Assembly: GCA_002007465.1 (NCBI GenBank) | Contig: LNAC01000681.1 | Location: forward strand, 62,001-126,000 | From: Ailurus styani | Lineage: Eukaryota; Chordata; Mammalia; Carnivora; Ailuridae | Length of the DNA: 64,000 bases | Direction of reading: 5' to 3' | Shown: piece by piece, positions 60,205-64,000 of the stretch | Layout of the letters: the number at the start of each line of letters is the position of its first letter | Numbering within the stretch: the first letter of the stretch is position 1 | Translations under genes and position numbers: made by a program | The notes under the pieces: generated by a model | The model's input: only the letters and a program-made list of their open reading frames with translations | Database searches by the model: none | Told to the model about the DNA's origin: nothing

Positions 60205-60335
60205 TGATCGCAGATCAGAGTCGCCTGGAGAACTTTGAAAAGTCCCAGTGCCAGGCCTCACCTCCAATTGAATCCCTAGGATGCATGGCCCAGTCATCTT
60301 CATTTCCACAACTTTGCTGTGTGCTTCTTACCCAG
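60205..60335 (+). repeat. MER5-like hAT DNA transposon fragment
   Basis: 'gatcagagtcgcctggagaa' followed by 'ccaggcctcacctcc' resembles MER5A. Diverged. Confidence 0.6.
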
Positions 60336-60339
60336 TTGG

Positions 60340-60746
60340 CTTCGCCTTGGCAAGAGGTTGTCCAGCTTCTGTTTTAAAACTTGCTGTGTCAAATAATAAA
60401 TATATAAAAGAATAAAACTTGCCATGTTATAATCTTTGTGGAATAATAAGAGCTAATAGAAAGCAGTTGTTTCTGATCTCTTCCATATATTATATAAATG
60501 TATGAGGGTAGGTTTTGCCCTTTTCTCATGGCTCACTTAGTATTGTTGCTTTAAAAAGAGGATTCTCATTTGTCTTAACTGTATTAGCTCCAAGTTTAGT
60601 CATATGTTTTGTGAAAGATAATCTATTTCTTGTACATCACTGACTTTACCAGACATTTGTACTTATTTCTGATAGAATATTGGATATTTGTTTTAGTATT
60701 AATCAGGTTATTCTGAAGTAATTCTCTAATATATTTTTCTTTTTAG
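60340..60746. other. Unassigned end of intron 3
   Basis: Unique-looking sequence leading to the exon 4 acceptor; a CTCTAAT branch-like motif lies at 60723-60729. Confidence 0.5.
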
Positions 60747-60976
60747 AACTTTTTGACAACTACATGCAGCAAGATGCCCATGAATTCTTAAATTACCTAC
60801 TAAATACAATTGCTGATATTTTACAAGAAGAAAGAAAGCAGGAAAAACAAAATGGCCGTTTACCTAATGGTAATATTGACAATGAGAACAACAACAGCAC
60901 ACCAGACCCAACGTGGGTTCATGAGATTTTTCAGGGAACATTGACAAATGAAACCAGATGTCTTACTTGTGAAACT
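60747..60976 (+). CDS. USP12: USP12 coding exon 4 with QQD box and first zinc-ligand pair (residues about 115-191)
   Basis: The exon opens with AA, completing the Glu codon begun in exon 3, then reads [20 protein letters not shown]. This is the conserved QQD box of USP enzymes, which helps shape the active site and ubiquitin-binding groove. A charged helix ([13 protein letters not shown]) and an Asn-rich loop ([15 protein letters not shown]) follow, then [20 protein letters not shown]. The CLTC motif supplies the first two Cys ligands (Cys186 and Cys189 in human-like numbering) of the zinc site in the fingers subdomain; the other pair lies in an exon beyond the window. The acceptor is TTTTTCTTTTTAG ending at 60746 and the donor GTAAGT begins at 60977. 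The exon is 230 nt and ends in phase 0. An open frame continues a few codons past the donor, but that extension is intronic. The catalytic His and Asp are not in this window. Confidence 0.97.
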
Positions 60977-61209
60977 GTAAGTATGTCATAAAACTTTGTA
61001 TAGAGCATTGATTTAATTCATTTTTATTAAAGGTTCTTTGAGGATGAATGTGAGAGATGAACGTGAAGGTTGTAATTTCTTAGGTGTAGCATAAATGAAT
61101 TATCAAAGATGTACTTGTCAATTGAAAGGACTCTGTATACTCTTTTGTAATGCTGCTTATTAACAGTGAATACCTGAGGTGACAGAAGAATCTTTACTGC
61201 AGTTTGGAC

Positions 61210-61588
61210 TGTAGTTGTCCCTTGAACAACAGGGGTTTGAACTGCATGGGTCCACTTATTTGTGAATGTATATATATGTATACACACACACACACACACA
61301 CACACAGACATATATGTATATATAGTACTGAAAATGTATTTTTTTATGATTTTCTTAATGACGTTTTCTTTTCTGTAGCTAACTTGATTGTAATACATAC
61401 TACGATACATATACAAAATGTGTGTTAATCGAGTTTTATATTATCGGTAATGCTTCTGGTCATCAGAAAGCTATTAGTAGTTAGCTTTTTGGGAGTCAAA
61501 AGTTACACACGGGTTTTTAACAGCAGGGATGTGGGTAGGAGGTTTTGGTACCCCTAACCCTCCCTCCCTTGCTCAAGGGTCAACTGTA
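61210..61588. mobile_element. Tigger-like non-autonomous DNA transposon, with internal (CA)n
   Basis: Left end 'tgtagttgtcccttgaacaa'; right end reverse-complements to 'tacagttgacccttgagcaa'. Shares internal text with 48042-48577 ('atgattttcttaat', 'agttacac'). It carries a (CA)n at 61281-61306 flanked by TATATGTATA-type sequence. No transposase frame. Confidence 0.87.
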
Positions 61589-61589
61589 T

Positions 61590-62575
61590 TTGATTTTATT
61601 TCAGTATAAGGGGCCGTAGAGCCATGTTCTGGAAATTATATGTCTGTGTCTTAGTTAAGCCCATAAGAAACTTACAAGGTCAGGGAGGTACATTAATTTG
61701 TGTTCCCTTTCGCTGCGATTATGTTTATTGTTTATTGTTGGAATAAAAGCTAAAGTGTACTGTGTACACTCAAGTGGGGGAAAGTACCCACTTGCTGGAT
61801 ACTTTGTAAAGATGAGCAGTAGGGAAGAAGCCTGAAAATGGATTTTATGTGGGGTCAGATAGCCCAGTCCTTTTGTTACATCATTACCTTGTTAAGACAT
61901 TTACATTTTTAAAGAATATGTCCTTTTTTAAAAATCTTATATTTCTCATAATGAGTTTGATGTTTCCTTCTAATGAGATGCAGGTATACATTCTTGGCTG
62001 GAGTGATTCAGTAAATGTGTCTTTCTCAGGGTCTCACATGTGGGCAAACAATATCCGTCTGCTTCTCATTGGTGAAATTAATTTTGATCTCTTATTCAAG
62101 GTGTTGTTCACTTTCTCTGGCTGATAACGACTTGTTTTTATGCCCTGGCAACTAGTAGGCAGTCTGTGGGGAGACACAAATATCTTGTTCATCAAAATTT
62201 CCCCCAAGGTTTAGCATCCACTCAGAATTTTTGCCTAATCTAGTCTCTTCTATGATGGTTCTGTGACTAGGTTTCAGTAGCATAGAAGAGTAGCATCGTC
62301 TATTGGAAAAGAGAATTCATGAGCGAAAAAAGTAAGGCATGTGTTTTATGGATGTTTGGAAGAATAGCATAGTTATTTGTTTGACTAAATCAGATAAACA
62401 CACACTAGTGGAGGCTAACAGGAAACTGTATTTTTTTTTTAAATTAATGGACTTGAGAAAAATTGAGTGGAAAGTACAGAAAGTTCCCAACTATCTCTCT
62501 TCTTTCCTCCACTTTTCCCTGTGATTAACGTCTTGCATTAAAGAGGTACATTTGTTGCAGTTGATGGACCATAAT
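61590..62575. other. Unassigned intron 4 sequence
   Basis: About 62100-62280 has loose similarity to an old L1 3' UTR; otherwise nothing recognised. Confidence 0.35.
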
Positions 62576-62582
62576 GATAGAT

Positions 62583-62612
62583 ATATCATCATCATGATCA
62601 TCATCATCACCA
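62583..62612. repeat. (ATC)n microsatellite
   Basis: Imperfect ATC trinucleotide tract directly before a SINEC. Confidence 0.85.
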
Positions 62613-62617
62613 TTATT

Positions 62618-62787
62618 GTAAGATTTTATTTATTTATTTGACAGAGAGAGAGCACAAGCAGGGGATGCAGCAGGCAGAGGGAGAGGGACAAGCAGGCTTC
62701 CCGCTGAGCAAGGGGCCCAATGCGGGACTCGATCCCTCCTGGGATCATGACCTGAGACACTTAACCGACTGACCACCCAGGCACCCC
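62618..62787 (-). mobile_element. SINEC, antisense, shortened
   Basis: 'taagattttatttatttatt', 'agcacaagcaggggatgcag', and a 'ccgactgaccacccaggc' end. A few bases are missing within 'gatccctcctgggatcatga'. Confidence 0.92.
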
Positions 62788-62814
62788 ATGATACATTATT
62801 AACTAAAATCTGTA

Positions 62815-63480
62815 GTTCATAGTTGAGTTCCGTCTTGGTATTGTCTGTTCTGTGGTTCCATTTGTTTTGACAAATGCATAATGACAGTGCCTGTCATTAT
62901 AGTATCATACAGAGTAGTTTCACTCTGTGTTTCACAAATTCATCGCTCCTTCCTCCCCACATCCCTGGCAACCACTGATCATTTTACTGCTTCCATAGTT
63001 TTGACTTTTCCAGAATGTCGTATGTTTAGAATCATGGAGTATATAACTTCGTAGCTCATTTCTTTTTATCACTTAATTATATTTCATTATGTGGATATAC
63101 TGCAGTTTATCCATTCACTTATTGAAGGACAACCTGCCTCCAAGTTTTGACGATTATTGCTTTGTCTGCTCTGGGCCTCTTGCCTCTCCATATAAACTGT
63201 AGAATCATATAAAATCTAAAAACTAGTATTATCCACAGTATAATGTGCTGTGATTTCGAAGGGGATTGTGTTGACTCTATAGATCCAGTTGGGAAGAATT
63301 GACATCTTGACAGTCTTGAGCCCTACTGTCCATTTACATGGACTATACATTTATTTGCATCTTCTTTGATTTAGAAAGAAATCACCTTGTAGTTTTCCTC
63401 ACGTTGATCTTGTACATATTTTGTTAAGTTTATATAGGTGAATGTGGTTTTTGTTGTTTGTTTTTGGTTCTAATGTAAGT
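62815..63480 (-). mobile_element. Old L1M fragment, antisense
   Basis: 'acaaatgcataatgacagtg', 'ttatagtatcatacagagta', then ORF2-type 'attgacatcttgacagtctt' and 'catttatttgcatcttcttt'. The first half repeats text seen at 36640-36770. Confidence 0.78.
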
Positions 63481-63484
63481 AATA

Positions 63485-64000
63485 TTGTAGTTTCTTTCTC
63501 TCTCTCTCAAAGCAAATGGTGACCCTTTTGGTTCATCTGTGAATAAGAAGATAGGGTCTTTAAATAGAACCATAACCCATACTGATGAGTGACCTATTGA
63601 CTGTTGATTATGCATTGATCTTTTTATCTATAATCAGACATTTGGAAAATGATTGTTGTCAGTAGTGTAATTTTAGTTAAGGAAGGACACAGTAGTAATA
63701 AATAAGTAAAATTCTCTTGTGGAAATACATTTTTATTGGTGACCCCCTCTCACATCAAGTGAAAAAAGATATAATTGAGTGTTGGGATATATTAACATCC
63801 TGTGAAGATGTTTTTGGGTTACAGTAAGGATTATAGCTCATTGCTGCAGCCATTAGTTAATTGTGGTAAGAGTTTGGCCAATGTTTGATGGCAGGAATTG
63901 GTCTCAATACTCATAATTATTCAATCTAACCAACTCTAGTTATTTTAATGGAAGTTTTATAGATACATCTTATAAAGAAGAATTTTATTGTAGCCGAGTT
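63485..64000. other. Unassigned intron 4 sequence
   Basis: Nothing recognised; no next USP12 exon before the window end. Confidence 0.4.

Larger units (their letters stand above)
52873..60746 (+). other. USP12: USP12 intron 3 (7,874 bp)
   Basis: Bounded by donor GTAATT (52873) and acceptor TTTTTAG (60746). It splits a Glu codon after its first base. It contains L2 and MIR fragments, an MLT1-like LTR, two antisense SINECs and a TTCA-type tetranucleotide tract. Confidence 0.95.
60977..64000 (+). other. USP12: USP12 intron 4, 5' part
   Basis: Starts with the consensus donor GTAAGT. It runs to the window end with no further exon seen; the next expected coding segment (starting near SSKDEDF) was not found. 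It contains a Tigger-like element, an ATC microsatellite, a SINEC and an old L1 fragment. Confidence 0.9.

Noticed and set aside
41362..60976. USP46 as the gene identity
   Set aside because: Residues in all three exons differ from USP46 as I recall it and match USP12.
60977..60991. Extension of the exon 4 reading frame past the donor
   Set aside because: The frame runs to a stop five codons later, but GTAAGT at 60977 is a consensus donor at the known USP12 exon end. Intron retention would truncate the protein.

Overview
This window is nuclear DNA from a carnivoran mammal, most likely a mustelid. It is AT-rich, CpG-poor and packed with tRNA-derived CanSINE (SINEC) repeats of the type whose inner part reads 'ctctgcctacttgt.atctc' followed by an A-rich tail; I associate this subtype with ferret, mink, marten and badger, but that is from memory. 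I found at least 26 SINECs. Carnivore-type L1 3' ends, older L1M, MLT1 LTRs, MIR, L2 and Tigger-like DNA transposons make up much of the rest. One undetermined base (N) at 45139 shows this is a draft assembly.

The only protein gene I can support is USP12 (ubiquitin carboxyl-terminal hydrolase 12) on the + strand. Three internal coding exons are present with clean splice sites and matching phases: 41362-41442 (27 codons), 52659-52872 (71 codons plus 1 nt) and 60747-60976 (2 nt plus 76 codons). Joined, they give a continuous 175-residue stretch that corresponds to residues 17-191 of a roughly 370-residue USP12. It includes the Cys-box with catalytic Cys48, the QQD box, and the first zinc-binding Cys pair of the fingers subdomain. 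The first exon (start codon and about 16 residues) and the promoter lie upstream of base 1. The exons carrying the rest of the fingers, the catalytic His/Asp, the stop codon and the 3' UTR lie beyond 64000. The residues seen match USP12 rather than its paralogue USP46.

Layout: 1-41361 is the 3' part of a very long intron 1. It contains many SINECs, four MLT1-like LTRs, L1 pieces, a foldback L1 pair near 8.3 kb, a GC-richer stretch near 20.7-21.1 kb with an RFX-like dyad, and an old antisense L1 complex from 23.1 to about 31.4 kb. Intron 2 is 41443-52658 and has three antisense SINECs clustered just before the catalytic-Cys exon. Intron 3 is 52873-60746. The 5' part of intron 4 runs from 60977 to the end.

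I did not find a new biological system. The most useful leads are: the near-perfect inverted repeat at 8.26-8.48 kb, the strong antisense bias of SINEs and L1s relative to USP12 (with possible cryptic splice acceptors near exon 3), an unbroken alternating purine-pyrimidine tract near 27.16 kb, and candidate regulatory motifs near 20.72 and 46.31 kb. The remaining open reading frames are short and fall in repeats or non-coding intron.
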